DNA of 64,000 nucleotides from Blastomyces gilchristii SLH14081 (GCF_000003855.2 NW_003101680.1:2107095-2171094), one strand, 5' to 3'. Shown: positions 1 through 13,200, numbered from the stretch's first letter. Made by a program: numbers and translations. Notes: generated by a model not told the origin, from the sequence alone.

Positions 1-157
1 GGAGACTGGTCACACAAATGAAGCTGAATTGGCATCGAGAGTCTGGGCACACATTCCAACGCCACCTGTAAGTAGACAGCGAACCTCGACCAACTCCATA
101 TCATTTCAATTATAACTGTGCATCCTTTTTTAGACTAACGTTACGTCGTACATATAG
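1..157. other. left edge, unresolved
   Basis: This stretch has normal base composition and lies just upstream of the first recognisable P450 residues. A GTAAGT at about 68-73 could be an intron donor of an upstream P450 exon, but I could not match the translation to the family. Confidence 0.3.
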
Positions 158-697
158 GGCAGGAGTATATGGAACGGGCAATTCGCCCAGTTCACAAACG
201 AACCCGAGGGGCTTGCGGCTCGACGATGGATGCTAGAAGTCCCGAATAGCAACCTCCTGCGATTTTACCTTACAAGAAATACTAAACGAATTATGGTATA
301 GAGCCCAAAAGCCACAGCCGAAGTTTTGGTGTCAAAATGCGATGACTATGAAAGACAAACTCAAATGAAAGACAAACTCAAATGAAAGATGTGATGGAGA
401 AGAAAATAGGACAAGGTCTTATCCTCGCAGAAGGCGACCGCCATAGAGTAAGTTTCTTAGACTCTCTGTCTCCGAGTAGAATTAAAACAATCAGGCATGT
501 CGAATTAACATGGACATCCTGACGAAAGTATCAACGAAAAGTTTTTAGACCAGCCTTCTCATTCCGCCATGTTAAGGGTCTTTATTAGATCTTTTAGAGC
601 AAGGGGGTCGAAATGACCAAAGCAATGGAAAATGATTTCGAAACATCCCGAAAGAACCCAAAAGCAATTAGGATCGCTGATTTGGCGCAACGTACTA
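158..697 (+). pseudogene. cytochrome P450, 5' half (interrupted)
   Basis: The translation resembles the N-terminal third of a fungal microsomal P450: a 'WMLEVPN' segment, then 'ATAEVLVSK', 'GQGLILAEGDRHR' and 'FRPAFSFRHVK', the usual stretch before the C helix. A probable intron starts at a GTAAGT near 448 and ends before the 'YQRKVF' segment near 525. The copy is dead. There is an in-frame TAG just before 'SPKAT' (about 298), a 17-bp tandem duplication at about 350-384 that shifts the frame, and TAG or TAA codons where Trp or Tyr would be expected. Reading stops at 697 where the mariner TIR begins and resumes at 34,017 with the next residues of the same protein. The family assignment rests on motif order; the CYP number is unknown. 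Confidence 0.75.
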
Positions 698-879
698 TTG
701 TGGCGGACATATTACTTGCGAAAACAGAATTTTCCCAGCCCCCCCTGAAAATTAGTAGCAAAACACCACCAAAAAATCAAAATATCCGCATTTCTCTAGA
801 ATCATTCAATATCATCCAATACACGTCTTTTTCAATCAAATATCATCCAAATACACGTCTTTCTTACCTTTATCATCAA
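698..879 (+). repeat. mariner left TIR
   Basis: 182 bp beginning TTGTGGCGGACATATTACTT. It matches the reverse complement of 33,835-34,016 with only one difference seen by eye (CACGTC against CATGTC). The match stops 1 bp before the transposase ATG at 881. Confidence 0.9.
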
Positions 880-880
880 T

Positions 881-2000
881 ATGCCACCTCAACTCTGTGA
901 TTTCACCACCAACGAGATTGTACACCTTCTTAAGGATGGTTATATGCCTGCTGAGATCGCGCGAAGCATTGATTGTCATCTGACTACTGTATATCAAATT
1001 CAATGAAATCTTCACTGCTTTGAAACTGCTAGAGGACCTCATTCAACACACAGTGTAAAGTCAAAGATCACACCAGATATCTTGTCAGGATTGAAGGATT
1101 TTTTTGAGATGTATTCAACTGCATATCGCGATGAGGCTGTCTGCTTTGTGAAGAATGAATTTAATGTTGATATTCACCCACAGTCAATATCTAGAGTGTT
1201 GAAGAAACTGAATTTGATATGAAAGAAGATAATTAATATTACAATTAAATATCACTTGATATATAGAATCTACTAATTCATTAGTTCTATAATATAGGTT
1301 GAACTCATAGTCACTCAATACAATAAAGAACTTCAAGCTGAATAATGTATTCAACTCACTCAGTATCTCTCTGATCAACTAATCTTTTTGAATGAGAGTA
1401 CTGTAAATAAACATACAGTGAATCAATAATATAAATGATCAAGCAGAGAATTCCCTTGTCATGTTAGAAGGCTCTGTAAACAATCTCAAAAATGATCAAT
1501 CTTATCTGTGATAACTGTCAATGAATATATTAATTATGATATATATCAGAGATTCTACAATACAGAGAGATTTAATAAGTTTGTACATATCTGAATACTG
1601 CTCAAATATTAACAGAGTTATCACTACTTAGTGATGAATAATTATAATACTCATTGATCTCAAGAATTGAAGAATCTTTGCAGAGATGCAGATATTGAAC
1701 TATTATTCTTATTATTATATTCATCTGACTATAATTCTATAGAGGAGTCTTTTCACACATTGAAGAAATAAATTAGAAGATATAGAGATCAGTTAGATAC
1801 TCAGTTTAATGAAGATTTTAAAGCTTTTTTACATCATACAGTTGAGAACTTTATGAGAGAAAAAGATGTAAAAGAATATTTCAGATCTGCTTATATAGAA
1901 TAGTATTGTAATAATCAGAAAGATTCAGATTGTAATTCATTCAACTATAATACAGATTTAGAGGTTGAAGTAGTATGAGATCTGCTCTCATCACTATAAG
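881..2000 (+). pseudogene. Tc1/mariner transposase, RIP-decayed
   Basis: This would cut and paste the mariner through its TIRs. In order it shows an N-terminal helix-turn-helix segment ('EIVHLLKDGYMPAEIARSI', from about 912), a second HTH-like part ('QSISRVLKK', about 1,180), a first catalytic region ('LNESTVNKHT', about 1,388, with the expected Asp now Asn) and a second region ('LVMNNYNTH' with Asp changed to Asn, 'SSDYNSIEESFHTLK', about 1,630-1,765). The Glu of the DDE triad is still visible. Stops interrupt the frame at Trp, Gln and Arg positions. The C-terminal limit is uncertain (1,900-2,000). Both catalytic Asp changes are G-to-A, as expected from RIP. Confidence 0.8.
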
Positions 2001-2949
2001 TAGTTGATAGAGATGATTTAAATTTCTGTAATCTTGTCTATTATAATGAATTTTTTAATTCATCTCTTATAATTTGAAATATACTCTTCTTAATATTCAT
2101 ATCAAGCAACTGTTCTCTTGTCAACATCTGTAGATAATTCAATTTAAATTCTTTCTTCTGAAGAATGAACTTAGTATCTAATAAATTAGAAGCTTTATTA
2201 GGTCTTCAGATTATCAATTATTTAAAGTATTTATCAAAGAATAAATCTGCTTATTCATCAAATTGAGGTATTGAACTGCTTCAAATTGAAGATGAATTTG
2301 ATGAAGTTAATAACAGAATCAATGAAGAGTTCAACAGCAGATTCAATAGCAGATTCAACAGTGAATTTGATGAAGAATTCAATGAAGAATTTGACAGTGA
2401 ATTTAATGAAGAATTTAATAAAAGATTTGATGACAGATCTGAACATAAATAATAATAAGGTTGTGAATTCAGTTCTTCTATTTCTTTCATCATATATTTC
2501 ATTATCATCACATTGATTATCTCACTTGAAAATATTATATTTGATGAAGTTGAAGCTGCTGAAGCTGAAGAAGAGAATATAACTGCTAATAATTAAGAAG
2601 TCTGTATAGAAGAATTAAATATAGAAGTTATAGATTCATTCTTCTGATTCTTCTTCTTCTTTCTACTCATTAATTATTTTGTCATCTTTCTTGAAGAAGT
2701 CTCAATCATTACTTTATTATATTCAATATTATCTATTCAACTTACAATCTCACTACTCAGAAGTTAAATATGAGTATTATTATATACTATTCAGCAAGTG
2801 CTCTGCTCAAAGTTATAATAATTCATCTTTTGACAATGTCACTGAGCAGTTATCTCATGTTCAATCTGCAAAGAATCTCATTTCTTTGATTATCAATTTC
2901 AAACCTTCTTCAGTTATTGACTGATGACTGTGATTCTTGAATGTGTAAA
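2001..2949. other. mariner interior between transposase and Gypsy-1 insertion
   Basis: Very AT-rich and without a clean ORF. Part of it may be the C-terminal coding sequence of the mariner's second, minus-strand ORF, whose beginning lies at 33,033-33,802 on the other side of the retrotransposon array. The last bases before 2,950 are GTAAA, the left copy of the Gypsy-1 target duplication. Confidence 0.5.
2280..2452. repeat. tetrapeptide-like 12-bp imperfect repeat
   Basis: A run of imperfect 12-bp units around GAATTTGATGAA/GATTCAACAGCA. It is open in all three plus-strand frames and in minus frames. One plus frame reads as repeats of Phe-(Asn/Asp)-(Ser/Glu)-(Arg/Glu). Which strand was coding is not clear. 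Confidence 0.6.
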
Positions 2950-3482
2950 TGTCACGCTCCCGGCCGCGTCAAGGCCCTGTTGCGGTTTCACACAGCTCAT
3001 TACTTTCATGTGAATGATTTCATCCTGTCTGAACTGGTTTTCAATCACTCTATGACATCATTCAGATATATTATAGAAAGATTCAATTGATGAATATAAG
3101 AACCTCACTTCTATACAAGGTCAGCAGATTACTTTTTCTTAACAGTGAGACACTGCTGAGGTATCACTTCAGCTATTCTTGCTTATAAAATGAGAGAAGA
3201 GTATCTGCTCATTATCTATATAGAATAACTAGATACTGACTTCTTATCAAAGAAGTCAGTGATTCATTTTCCTTCTACTGAAATATATATAAGAGTTACT
3301 GCATGTCTCATACAATCTTCTTAGTATACTAAGTATTATATCTGTGATATTCTTGTAATAACTCTGTAGTCTATGAGCTCACTATTCAAGTAAGATAGTT
3401 AAGCTTACTTATACAGCTTCTTAAACAACTATCTCTATATAATATCACTGACTAGTCATCACTTCAGTTCTGTTATATTACA
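2950..3482 (+). repeat. Gypsy-1 LTR 1
   Basis: 533 bp, starting TGTCACGCTCCCGGCCGCGT and ending TGTTATATTACA (TG...CA). The first 45 bp keep a high GC content, unlike the rest. It matches LTR 2, 3 and 4 along its length with transition differences. Confidence 0.85.
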
Positions 3483-6400
3483 ATTTAAATCACTTTATCT
3501 GATTATATGTTTGAATCAGTTGAGCTCTAACAGACTGATATAATCTCATATATCTATGCTGAGACTGATCTGATCTCACTCTCTGAGAGAAATACTACAT
3601 TATCTTCTAGAGTATGTACATCTCTATCTCAGCAGAAATCTGAGATTTCTGAACTCACTGCACATTTTAATATAAGCTCTTCAATCACTCTATCACTGTC
3701 ACAGTCTCTACACATCTACATCTATCATGAAGATAGAGAGATTAAGATTGAAGATTCTTCAAGATATAAAAGAAATATCTTATCTGAATTTCACAGCTTT
3801 ATCTGTACTCTTGAACAGAAATTTCACCTTAATCTGAGCTAGTATAATACTCATGAGATATAAGTAATATACACTGTTAACCTTCTTGAAGACATCTCTG
3901 CAACTACTTGAGTTATCAAGAAGAGAGAGCTTGAGTGTATCAATACTATCATAACTTGAAAAGAATTCAAGAACTTTCTACTGAATCAAATCAAAGATCA
4001 CTGCAACTGCAGCTTTACAGCAGCACAGTAATTCAACTTATTATATTAATAAGATAATAAGAATTCTTCTGATTTTAATATAAGATTTGAAGAATATTAA
4101 GAGAAATTAGCTGATGATTTAAATCAATTAAAAACACAGCTTTATCTCATGAAGCTGACTTATAAGATGCAGATAATAATATTATAATATCAAAGTTCAT
4201 TAATTAATTATACTGAGCTTATCAACCTGACTTCTTGAATCTATTTAAATAATCAATTCTTTAAGAAAAAGATTAATAAGATCTCTTCTAAGTAATCAAT
4301 GATAGAATTTAAACAGCACTGTGATAGCTTCAGTACAGAGAAAGTAAAGAAGAATTTCAAGTATTCTGATTCTTCACTCACTGTGAAGAAATATTAAAAA
4401 AGATTTGATAAAGATCTCTGTTTTAACTGTGAAGCTGATGAACACTATATCAGTAATTATAAGAAGTTGAAGAAGAGAAGAAACTGAGAAGATATCTTCT
4501 CAAAGTTAACTTCTCTTCTAGCAAATGTATTCATGAAAGATAATGAAGAGAAAGAAATGAAGAATTAATAATTCTCATATCTCTGAGTTTATATTATAAT
4601 CACAATGCATACTCTGAATAAGAAGATATTAGTGAGATGTCTACTTGACTTCAGAGTAAATACTAACTTCATATTCTATTTCTTTTCTTTAATGAAGAGT
4701 TGAAAGAAGATAGATCTGTCAGATTATATGAAATTTACTGATGAAATGAAATATCACTGTTTTAGCATAATTCAAGTAAAGTGTGTGATCACAGACTCAG
4801 AAGAAATCTTCAAGAAAAGCAGTCTGCTTCTTCACATAGTTAACATTATAGATGAGAATGTCATTCTAGATCTCTTATAATTGAGAGAAAACAATTCTTT
4901 TATTAACTGAGTTACTCAGATGTGACAGTACTGTCTCACTGATAAAGAGACAGTGATAGAGAAATCTGAAGAGTTTCATTGAAAGAATCTTGAGAAAAAG
5001 ATTGAGTTAATATACTGTGTAGTAGATGATTGAGACTTGAGAATAGATAAAGAAGTCATCACTCTCACTGCAAGATTAGCAGCAGTATCTGTTATTGAAG
5101 ATAAATGTATATAATGTCTCTTTACAGATTTTAAGAATGTCTTTTCAGAAAGAGAAGTAGTGAAGTTTTCTGACATCAAGATGTAATATAAGATTCATCT
5201 TAAAGACAGTGTAACAGTGCTGTACAGGCCTCTTTACAACTTGTCTATAAAGAAATTGAATGTTCTGCATAAATATCTTGAAGAAGTACAATCAAAGAAC
5301 TGAATATATTTATTAAAGAGTTCAGCAGAGACATCTATACTCTTTATACTCAAGAAGAATGATAGACTATACTTATGTGTAGACTACAGAGGTCTCAATA
5401 AGATGACAGTTAAGAATCACTATTTATTACTATTAATTAATGAGATGATCAATTGATTATCTGAAGCAAAGATGTTCTTAAAAATTGATATATAGAATAT
5501 CTATCATAGAATCAGAGTTAATAAAGATAATATTTAAAAAATGACTTTTTATATCAAGTACAGCAATTTTAAATATCTTGTTTTATCTTTTAATCTTTAT
5601 AATACTTCAGTCATCTTTCAAATCTATATAAATGAAATGCTGTGAGACCTTGTCAATATCTTCTGTATAGTATATCTGAACAACATTTTAATCTTCTCAA
5701 AATCAGAGAAAGAATATAATACTCATATTCAAGAAGTATTGAGTCACTTGAGATAGTATTAACTCTATATAAACACTGAAAAATGCTTATTCTACATGCA
5801 GAAGATTGATTTCTTAGGTTATATTATTAAGATAAACAGCATTTCAATGAACAGAAGTCAGGTCTCTGTCATTGAGAACTGACTGACATTACAGATGTAC
5901 TGTGAGATGTAGATGTTTCTAGAATTTACAAATTTCTATAGATAATTCATTTATACATATTCACAGATTACTGTCTCTCTTACAGATTTGTTAAAGAGAA
6001 GTGTGAAAGACAGAAAAACAGAACTATTTATTCTCACTCAAGATATTATACAGATGTTTGTAGAATTGAAACAAGCTTTCACAGATATTATAATACTGAA
6101 TCACTTTAACTCTGACTTACTCAGTCAGTGTGAGACTAATGTATTTAGAAATGAGATCTATGAAATCTTTTCACAGTTGACACTGAAGATCTTTCAACAT
6201 TGAAAGAATTAAAGAATAATTATCTCTGAGAAAACAGATAATAAATTATCTATAAGAGAAGACTTTTTCACAGAGTCTATAAAACACTGTGAATAAAGAT
6301 CAGTGATCTTCTTCTTCAAGAAGTTATTACTTATACAGAGAAGATATGATACTCATAATCAGAAGATGTTAGTAATTGTTAAATTCTTTAAGATCTGATA

Positions 6401-8763
6401 ACATTATCTTCAGAGTAGTAAGTACTCAGTGTAAGTTCTCACTGATCATGCAAATCTGCATTACTTCTTGATAATAAAAAGCTTGATAGAATATTAAGCC
6501 AGGTGAGCAGAGCTGCTTTCAGAGTATGATTTCTATATCTGATATTATTCAGATCAGCTTAACTCTACTGACACACTGTCTAGATAATCTGATTATAATA
6601 TTATTAATGCAGAGAAGAATTCTATAAAAGAATCTCTATTATCACTGCAGAAGAAGCTGGCTGCAGAGAGTTGAGATTCTCTGAAGCTTGAAAACAGTGC
6701 TGAAGAGATAGCTGTATGACTCAGTATAGAAGATGAAAGAAAACTCAGATCTCTGCAGAGAACTGACACTGAAGATTATAAGCTTCTCATATCACATCTT
6801 ATAATTATTAAATTGATAAAGAATGAAACAGTCTATAATCTTTCAATCTGACTACTTTTGAAATTCATTGATAAGTTATAGAAGAAGAACATCTTTACTA
6901 CAGCTTAAATTCAGAAGTTAAAGAAGAAAGAATTCAGTTTGAACTTAAAAAGAGACAGACTCTGAGTGAGATAATACTACTAAGAAATCAAGTTACTGAT
7001 AACTAGAAGAATGTGAACTTCTACTACTGAATAATTCAGTCTTCATCTCTCATAGTAGAGCAGTGTGTTAGAAGTTATTAAGAATTCATTATAATAATCT
7101 TCATACAGAGCACTTCAGATTAGAGAAGACTGAGAAGCTTTTAAAATATAAATATACTTAAGACAAGCTTCAGACAGATGTTAAAGAGTATATTAAGACT
7201 TATAATATCTGTTAAAGAATAAATATTCTGCAGTATAAGTAATACAATAAGTTGATATCACTGTCTGTTTCAAAGAGCTTATAGCAGAATTTATCAATGA
7301 ATTTCATAGTTAATCTGCTGAAGTTAATAAGAGTCAAAGAATATAACTTAATTTTAATCATTGTTAACTACTTTATAAAGATAATCAGATATATCTCTAC
7401 TTATAAAAAGATTAAAGTCTCTGAATTGACTGATCTGTTTTTAAATATTATTATTTATAATCACAGTGCTCTGAAATTGTTGATAACAGATTGAGAATCT
7501 CTCTTCATCAGTAAATACTGATCAGCTTTTTACTATCATCTTATAATAAAATATCTTCTCAGTACTGCTTTTCATTCACAGACAGATAATCAGACTGAAT
7601 ATTAAAATCAGATACTAAAACAGTATCTTCAAGTATTCTATTTATATTATCAGAATAATTGACTTAAACATCTTCTAACTGCTGAATTTATATATAATAA
7701 TACAAAGAATGTAATCTTAAAGATATCTTCTTTCTATACTTATTATAAATATAATTCTTCATTACTCAGTGATATTATAGATAATATTTTAAAGAGAGAA
7801 ATAGATAGTCAGAATATCAGACAGATACAGAGAACAGAGTATCTCTCAGTATTAGAAGTAAAAGTAAGATTGAAACTTTTAAATAAAATTTATAAGAAGA
7901 CAGTAAAAAGCATTCACTATGCTCAGAAGCAGTAGATGAAATACTATAATTAAAAACATCTTTCAATGAAGTTCTTAATAGAGAATCAAGTGCTACTTTT
8001 AACAAAGAATATTAAGATAATAAGATTATATAAAAAGCTCAGTAAGTGATGACTAGAATCTTTCTTAGTAATAAGAGTGATAAGTAAGCAGATATATAAG
8101 TTGAAATTACTTACAGAATTGAAATCAATTTATTCTGTTTTTCACATTTTCTATTTAAAGCTCTATAAGCAACACTCTGAGATGAAGCTGTCTCAGTCAG
8201 ATAACATTGAGATCAAAAGTGATATTAAATATCTTATAAAGAAAATATTGAATAAGTGAATATATTACAGTAAGCTTCAATACCTTGTTAAATAAGAAGA
8301 ATATTCATTGTCAGAGAATTTATAAAAACTGCTTGAATATTTGAAAAATGCTGAGAAAGAGATTATAAGCTATAAGATAACTAGTAGAGACTGCTCTGTT
8401 ATACATCAGAGACATTGAGTAAGAAATACTGTTTAAAGACTTCTCATTTTTCTCAAAGAGTTTTTTAGAGATAATCTTACAGTGATAAGCTGATGTCTTA
8501 TAAACTCTGTAACACTCTTCTTCTATTTTCTCTTAAAGAGTTTTTTAGAAGTTTAATGAGACTATACAAGTGTAAAATTCCTGAAGCAGTTAATAAGAAA
8601 AGAAAGAGATATTTAAAACTAATAAAAAGATTAATATTAATCAACCTGCAGACTGCTGCTAATCTAATGAGGTCACAGCTTACTGAAAAAGTAAAAAGAG
8701 AGAATCTCAGAGTCTACTCATTAACAATTACACTCTCATTAAACTCATTCTTCACTGTTGAAG
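3483..8763 (+). pseudogene. Gypsy-1 gag-pol, copy 1
   Basis: A decayed Ty3/Gypsy polyprotein. Gag lies at about 3,590-4,500 and includes a CX2CX4HX4C knuckle at about 4,414-4,455 whose last Cys has become Tyr. RT lies at about 5,220-5,830 with 'LYLCVDYRGLNK' (about 5,370) and the catalytic box read as YLNN instead of YLDD (about 5,675). RNase H follows to about 6,450. The integrase catalytic part is at about 7,280-7,620 ('LLITD' at about 7,478). A chromodomain remnant is at about 8,220-8,345 ('KLQYLVK', then 'LEYLKNAEKE'). Stops are frequent, mostly TGA at Arg/Trp codons and TAG/TAA at Gln. Unlike copy 2 it passes straight into an LTR at 8,764 and lacks the X region. Confidence 0.8.
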
Positions 8764-9499
8764 TGTCACGCTCCCGGCCGCGCCAAGGCCCTGTTGCGGT
8801 TTCACACGGCTCATCACTTTCATGCGGATGATTTCATTCTGTCTGAACTGGTTTTCAATCACTCTATGACATCATTTGAATATATCATAGAAAGATCTGA
8901 TTGATGAATATGAGAACCTCACTTCTATATAAGATTAGCAGATTACTTTTCCTTGATAGTGAGACACTGCTGAGATATCACTCTGACTATTCTTGCTCAT
9001 GAAATGAGAGAAGATATCTGCTCATTGTCTATATAAAATAGCTAGATGCTGACTTCTTATGAAAGAAGTCAGTGATTTGTTTTTCTTCTACTGAAATATA
9101 TATAAGAGTTACTGTGTATCTCATACAATCTTCTTAGTATACTAAGTATCATATCTGTGATATTCTTGCAATAACTCTGTAGCCTACAAGCTCACTATTT
9201 AAGTAAGATAGTCAAGCTTACTTAGACTGGCCGGCGGGACCATGAATTTCACATTTGGTCCCATTTGGTCTGGTCTCATACATTTCTTGGCGTGAGTCCC
9301 ACCAGGACCAAGCCTCAAAAAAATCTGAAAATGGACCATTTCTGAGAGAAATGGTGTGAAAAATGACCAGATTTAATTCAAGAACAGTGAAATGAAAGTA
9401 ATTTCTCAGAATAAACTATGAAAGATGATTATTCTTTCAAAATCAGAATGAGACTGAGACTGAAGATCAAAATCAGTCTCATTCAGTTCATTCAGTGAT

Positions 9500-11960
9500 T
9501 GCTTATATAATCAGAATTTGGTTATAATTATTAATAATGCTCATGAAACAACTAAATACATTCTTGTGCAAGTTTATTCTTCACTTTCTCATGAAAACTA
9601 CACTTCTCTGATATACTGTGATCAGAGGTATTAAACTGTCTGATAATTTCATGTTTTACAATCATGAGTTTCTTGATTGTTTCTTCTTATAATTGTCTCT
9701 GATGATAGTAATAAATATCTTGACTTGAGTTGAACTTTTACTTCATTCTCACCTCTGTCAATGAAATTGTCAGAATATTACATATCATCAGTGCAACAGT
9801 TGAATATATACTCTCAACAATTTTTCATAACTCTAGAATTGATTTGATGTGTAAATTCATCAGATTATCTTAAAGATAGCAGTCAAATTCAGTTTTACAA
9901 GTATGTAGTTTTGCCTGATTTTCAGTTATAATCAATGTATGTAAGTTCTGTTTCAAAGTTAGTATTATAGTTCTATGTGATATGAAGTGTTATCAAAGAT
10001 TGTTACTTACTAGAGAATTGTATTTCACTGTCTTCATATCTTGAACATCTGCTTGTTCAAATCTCTGATAGTTGGTATTGTAGTAGTCTCAGACTAATTT
10101 GACATATGAGTCTCATTTCTCCTCTGTTCAATCTTGAGAAGTGTAGATATTAACTCAATAGAAGAGATCTAGTAGAGCTGCTATAGTATAGTACTCTGCA
10201 AAAGATTGTTCAGTTTTGCTGTAATAATATGCCAGTTTATCTCTTACAGCAATAATAGCCTGTGCTATAGCATCATCTCAGACTGAATTTCTTTTTGAGT
10301 GATTCAACTGCTTCTCAAGATGAGTAAATAAACTGTTATACACTCATCAGACTGACTGCAGCATTGATGTACAAGTGATTGAGACTGTCTTTGTTATCTT
10401 ATAAAACTGAAACAGTAAATCAATCACATATTTCAACTGAGTTCACTTCATATCAGAAAGTTTCAATATCTGAATCTTTTTCTGATCAGAGTGTTACACT
10501 CAATGATCAATCATCTGATACAATCAAAGAGTCTGAACAGTTATCTTATATATTGAACTTCACTGTGTTCTAACATTCTGTATCATATTCAGTGATATGA
10601 CTGATTTATTTATTTATTAAATATCATGAAATTGTTGTTGTTATTTAGAGGAGGTACAAATCACATTAACAATGTTTCAAATCTGTGATATTTAAATTAT
10701 TAGTCAATCTATTCAAAATTAACAGTAGTGTTATTAAAAAGCATTATTAAAAAGCAATATTAAAAAGTGTTGTCAAAAAACATTATCTTTTGCAAAGTGA
10801 ATACAAAAGTTACTTGAGTAATTACTTTCATCTCATTCTCATTTCAAGAATCAGTCATCTCATTATTCTTTATCTCAATGTTAAGATTCTTTATCAGTGT
10901 TTGTATCACAAGTTAAATCACATGAGCAATGCAGAGAATATAACCTTGTTTATTATTTCAGAAATGCAAAGCCAATTTTTGCTTCAAGCTCTTCATCATA
11001 GTGTAGTTATTTGCAGCATTATCAGTTATAATTGTAAGAAGACTGAGACTAATATCTCAATAGTCATTTTTAATCACAGTTATTAATATCTCTGTCATAT
11101 AATCCTCAGTATGACTACTGATCAATGATTCAAATTCAATTAATGTCTCTTAATAAGTTCAGTTCTCATCAATGTAATAACATGTAACTCTTATAAATGT
11201 AAGATTATTTGTACTAGTTCATGCATTCACTGTAAGAGACACTCTTTGATAATTCTTCAACTCTGATTCTAGATGTTGCATATTAACTTTGTAGTATATC
11301 TCAAGGTTGAACTGAAGACAGAATTGATGTAAAATATGAAGATTTGAATTAAGCATTTGAAGAAGTGTTCAGAATTCAGGGTTTTCAATTGATTGAAGAG
11401 AAAGATTCAGAGATATACACATGTGAAGTAATTATTCACAGAAGTTATCAGATAAGAGTTGTGAAATCAGAGTACTGATATGTGATTATTTTCATATGAT
11501 TTTCTTCAAATTAGAAAGTTAGTATTATTAAAAATCATTATCTGATAGAGCAACTTATCAGCTCAGTAGTAATTTTCTGATTATTTTTCTTTTATTATCT
11601 GTATTCTGATGACTTCAGATATCAGAAAATTTCTTCAGAGTTATGATCAGTTTATGATGAATGTTTCTGAATAAAGTTGCAGTGATTGTAGCAGAGAGAT
11701 AACTCTTTAGTAATCTATAATACAACCTGTTGATAATTATTTCATAGTTCATCTCAGTGTTTGTGTTGAGTTTTTCATAAATTTCATAACCTGGAATCAG
11801 ATGTGAAGAATGAAGTAATTATTCATTATAATTGAAAGAGAGCATTCTATATTGAATTGTAAATAATATAGACTTTGTAATTCACAGTGATTTCTTGAAG
11901 AGTTTATGAATCTTTAATAGAAGTAAAAGAAGTGAAAGAAGTGAATTCAGAAGATATGAT
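9500..11960 (-). pseudogene. hAT transposase, decayed
   Basis: Minus-strand translation gives hAT core motifs: 'VSLTVNA-TSTNNLTF' (about 11,240-11,190), 'CYYIDEN' and 'ETLIEFESL' after it, 'TIITDNAANN' with the conserved Asp (about 11,030), 'LCIAHVI' (about 10,930), and further on 'YYTIAALLD' with 'YVKLV-DYYNTNYQRF' (about 10,180-10,060). Stops fall at Trp positions (TGG to TGA). The N-terminal zinc-finger end and the C-terminal dimerisation end could not be placed precisely, so the limits are approximate. Confidence 0.75.
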
Positions 11961-12290
11961 AATAATTTGAGAAAGATGATAATTTATTTTCAATAACTGA
12001 TCACTGATGTATGTAAGAAGAATTAATATAAGAGAAAATAATCTTGTTTCTTAGCTTAGTTATAATTTTAGTACTAACTCAGATTAGATATCATCAATAT
12101 ATAAAAGTAAATAAACAATCTTGATTAATCTCTGTCATATTTCTTGAAATATATTAATATTATGAAAGAGAGTGTTATTAAATTACATTATCAGATAATA
12201 TTATTAAAAATATATTAATATTATAAATATCAATGTTGAAAAAATGTTGATACTTATATATTATAGTGATTTGTGAATCATGATAGTTAA

Positions 12291-12312
12291 ATATATATAT
12301 ATATATATATAT
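12291..12312. repeat. (AT)n microsatellite
   Basis: About 11 consecutive AT dinucleotides inside the hAT element. Confidence 0.9.
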
Positions 12313-12476
12313 TATTCCTGACTTGATTACAACTTGTATAATAATTTTTAAAAACTCAAAATTAATTTTAATTATTAATAATTATGAACTTATAACTAAC
12401 TAATATAAAAAGAAAAAAACTTTTTCTACTCATTATCTTTCTGCTCTTTCTCATTCTTCTTATCATTCTTTATAAT

Positions 12477-13200
12477 TCACTTCTCATTCTTCTTCTTCTT
12501 CTTCTTCTTCTCATCTGAGATGATAATCATCTTAAAATCTCTCTCTACTGCCTTCTCAGAGAAGGGTTCCTGCTGCTCTCTCTCAGCCAGGTCAACCTGT
12601 ACCTCAAAATCCCGCATTTTCTGATCTGCTGTCTTGGGTTCCACTTCAGTAGTAAGCAGATTGACATGCTCAGAGAGCAGAGCTGTCTTCTCAATGTTCT
12701 GAATCATGAAGCATATTTGAGACCTGAACAAGGCCTCAATTCCCTTCTTCTCTGCCAGCTTCTGCTAATCAATTAGAGAACAGAAGTGTTATTAAAAATC
12801 ATTATCTCTCAATAAATAAAAAACTTATCAGTTTTAACTTCTTTATCTTCTACTTTAACATCTTCTTAATCTTCTTCTACTGCTGCTTATTTACAGTAAC
12901 ACTCTTCTCATCTCTCTCTCTCTTCATCTTAGTCTCAAATCATTCTTGAAACTTCTTCTGATTTCATCACTGCTGTATGAGACTCTTCACTATCTTCTTC
13001 TTTAATCTCTTACAGGCAGTGTCATCTGTATTATTTCTATACTTAGTTCAGTCTAAATCTATCAGAAGTGTTACTTAAAATTGTTATTATTCTACTCTCT
13101 TACAGAGCCTCTTCAAGGCATTATAATGTGTCTTACAATCTGTCTTCTCTCACTTGAACACCTTCTTCTTCTCTCTCTTCAATCTGTGACAGCACTCACG
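12477..13200 (-). pseudogene. second minus-strand ORF of the hAT element (unknown)
   Basis: The minus strand from 12,770 down to 12,477 stays open and has normal GC. It reads 'QKLAEKKGIEALFRSQICF', then an acidic stretch rich in Glu and Gln, and ends in a run of lysines. Upstream on the same strand (13,200-12,780) is decayed Lys-rich sequence with 'THYNALKRLCKR' and a possible coiled coil. I do not recognise the family. It could be an accessory protein of the hAT element or a fragment of another insertion. Confidence 0.4.
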
